Shown here: piece by piece, positions 7,041 to 7,971 of the stretch
Layout of the letters: every line of letters begins with the position of its first letter
Position numbering within the stretch: the first letter of the stretch is position 1
Translations under genes and position numbers: made by a program
From: Planctomycetota bacterium
Lineage (GTDB): Bacteria > Planctomycetota > Phycisphaerae > UBA1845
DNA: 7,971 nucleotides
NCBI GenBank assembly: GCA_022567365.1
Contig: JADFHG010000152.1
Coordinates: forward strand, 1 to 7,971
Direction: 5' to 3'
The notes under the pieces: generated by a model
What the model was told of the DNA's origin: nothing
What the model saw: the letters and a program-made list of their open reading frames with translations, nothing else
Database searches by the model: none

Positions 7041-7970
7041 CTAGATCCTTTGCAGTTCCGCGGTGACCGGTTCGATCACATTCGGCGACGATTCCGCAGA
7101 GAATAGGGCTTCGGCAAGTCGTCCCTGATTCGCGAGCACGGCCTTGCGCACGAGCTTACCGGACGACGTCAGCTCGCCGCTCGCGAGCGACGGTTCGCGC
7201 CCGATGAGCATCGCCCGCTTCACCCGATGGTATTTCACCTCGATCATCGGGTTGATTCGGGCCAGTTCTGCCGCGTAGAGGTCGCGGACCGCCGGCGAGT
7301 CGAGCAGGTCGTCGCCGCTTGGTTCCTTGTCTTTTGCCCACTCGCGCAGACGGCTCATGTCCGGATAGATCAAAGCGGCGACGAAGTCCTTGCCGCTTCC
7401 GAGCACGAGCGCCATGCTGATATAGGGCGATTCATTGACCAGCACGTTTTCGATGCGTTGCGGATGCACCTTTTCGCCCGTTGTGAGTTTGAACGCGCCG
7501 TCCTTTCGCCCGAAGATGCGGAGCCCCTCCGCGGTGAACTCGCCGAGGTCTCCCGTATGGAACCAGCCTTCGTCATCGATCACGTGCGCGGTCGCCTCTT
7601 CGTCGTCGAGATAGCCCTGCATGACGTTGGGGCCTTTGACGAGAATCTCCTGGTCGCTGTCCACGCGCACCCGCACACCGGGAATCGGGAATCCGACGAA
7701 TCCGCTTCGCCATGACGTGTCCTTTGTCGTGACGGTGACGCAGGGCGACGTCTCGGTCAGCCCCCACCCCTCGAGGACGGGGATCGATTGCTCACGATAC
7801 GCCTCCGCGACGTGCGCCGGCAAAGGCGCGCCGGCCGTAAACACCAATCGCAATCGACCGCTGAACAACAACGAAGGTAGCGACGTATCCTCGCGCGCGC
7901 GGGTCATCAACTGGTCATGCACGCGCGGCACGCTGAGGAAGATCGACGGATCGTATTGTTTCCAGTTTTC
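7041..7970 (-). CDS. AMP-forming acyl-CoA ligase, long-chain fatty acid CoA ligase type (C-terminal 309 residues, 5' end outside window)
   Basis: This enzyme would activate a carboxylic acid to its CoA thioester through an acyl-adenylate. The frame is open to the window edge and reads ENWKQYDPSIFLSVPRV at the start, so the gene begins upstream; an internal GTG at 7931 is not the true start. Family members are about 550-650 residues, so roughly half is visible. Motifs, numbered from the first visible residue, are EGWGLTETSP near 67 (adenylate-forming motif A5), GWFHTGDLGEF near 135 (A7), FGRKDGAFKLTTGEKVHP near 153 (hinge region, A8) and GELTSSGKLVRK with the likely catalytic lysine near 272 (A10). 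The hinge and the text after it resemble long-chain fatty acyl-CoA synthetases more than classical benzoate-CoA ligases. The substrate cannot be read from this half; a fatty, dicarboxylic or aromatic acid is possible. The stop lies 4 nt before the thiolase start, and the thiolase ribosome binding site sits inside this gene's last codons. Confidence 0.93.
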   Translation of the reverse strand, partial: ENWKQYDPSIFLSVPRVHDQLMTRAREDTSLPSLLFSGRLRLVFTAGAPLPAHVAEAYREQSIPVLEGWGLTETSPCVTVTTKDTSWRSGFVGFPIPGVRVRVDSDQEILVKGPNVMQGYLDDEEATAHVIDDEGWFHTGDLGEFTAEGLRIFGRKDGAFKLTTGEKVHPQRIENVLVNESPYISMALVLGSGKDFVAALIYPDMSRLREWAKDKEPSGDDLLDSPAVRDLYAAELARINPMIEVKYHRVKRAMLIGREPSLASGELTSSGKLVRKAVLANQGRLAEALFSAESSPNVIEPVTAELQRI

Positions 7971-7971
7971 G

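Overview
The window is one stretch of a tightly packed operon, with every convincing gene on the minus strand. It is cut at both ends: transcription enters from beyond position 7971 and continues past position 1. In transcription order it holds an acyl-CoA ligase (C-terminal half only), a thiolase, a possible 32-codon small ORF, a 3-hydroxyacyl-CoA dehydrogenase/enoyl-CoA hydratase fusion, two subunits matching the C and B subunits of ATP-dependent (class I) benzoyl-CoA reductase, and the first 208 codons of an ASKHA-fold ATPase of the BcrA/BcrD/HgdC family. Gaps between genes are 4 to 62 nt, apart from the 108-nt thiolase-to-fusion gap, most of which the small ORF fills.

Organism: the DNA is GC-rich (roughly 60% by eye), coding is dense, and starts are preceded by bacterial Shine-Dalgarno sequences. 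Class I benzoyl-CoA reductase is oxygen-sensitive and is known from facultative and strict anaerobes that degrade aromatic compounds. The likely source is therefore a bacterium able to metabolise aromatics anaerobically. The phylum cannot be fixed from this sequence.

Layout: positions 7970-5680 hold activation and beta-oxidation functions, and 5680-3185 the two-domain beta-oxidation fusion. Positions 3122-640 hold the two [4Fe-4S]-binding reductase subunits. Positions 625-2 hold the ATPase that drives low-potential electrons into them. A second ATPase subunit is expected just beyond position 1.

How the genes may work together (inference): the ligase makes a CoA thioester. The reductase complex dearomatises benzoyl-CoA or an analogue to a cyclic dienoyl-CoA at the cost of ATP. 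The fusion and thiolase carry out hydration, dehydrogenation and thiolysis, either on the ring-cleaved dicarboxylyl-CoA or, more speculatively, partly on the cyclic intermediates. The usual ring hydratase, alcohol dehydrogenase and ring-opening hydrolase are not present as separate genes here.

The most unusual feature is the fusion protein. Its dehydrogenase half appears to have Asp in place of two standard active-site residues, while its crotonase half keeps both catalytic glutamates but carries an insertion. I saw no RNA genes, CRISPR array, insertion sequence, terminator or promoter. No stretch over 300 bases lacks a gene.
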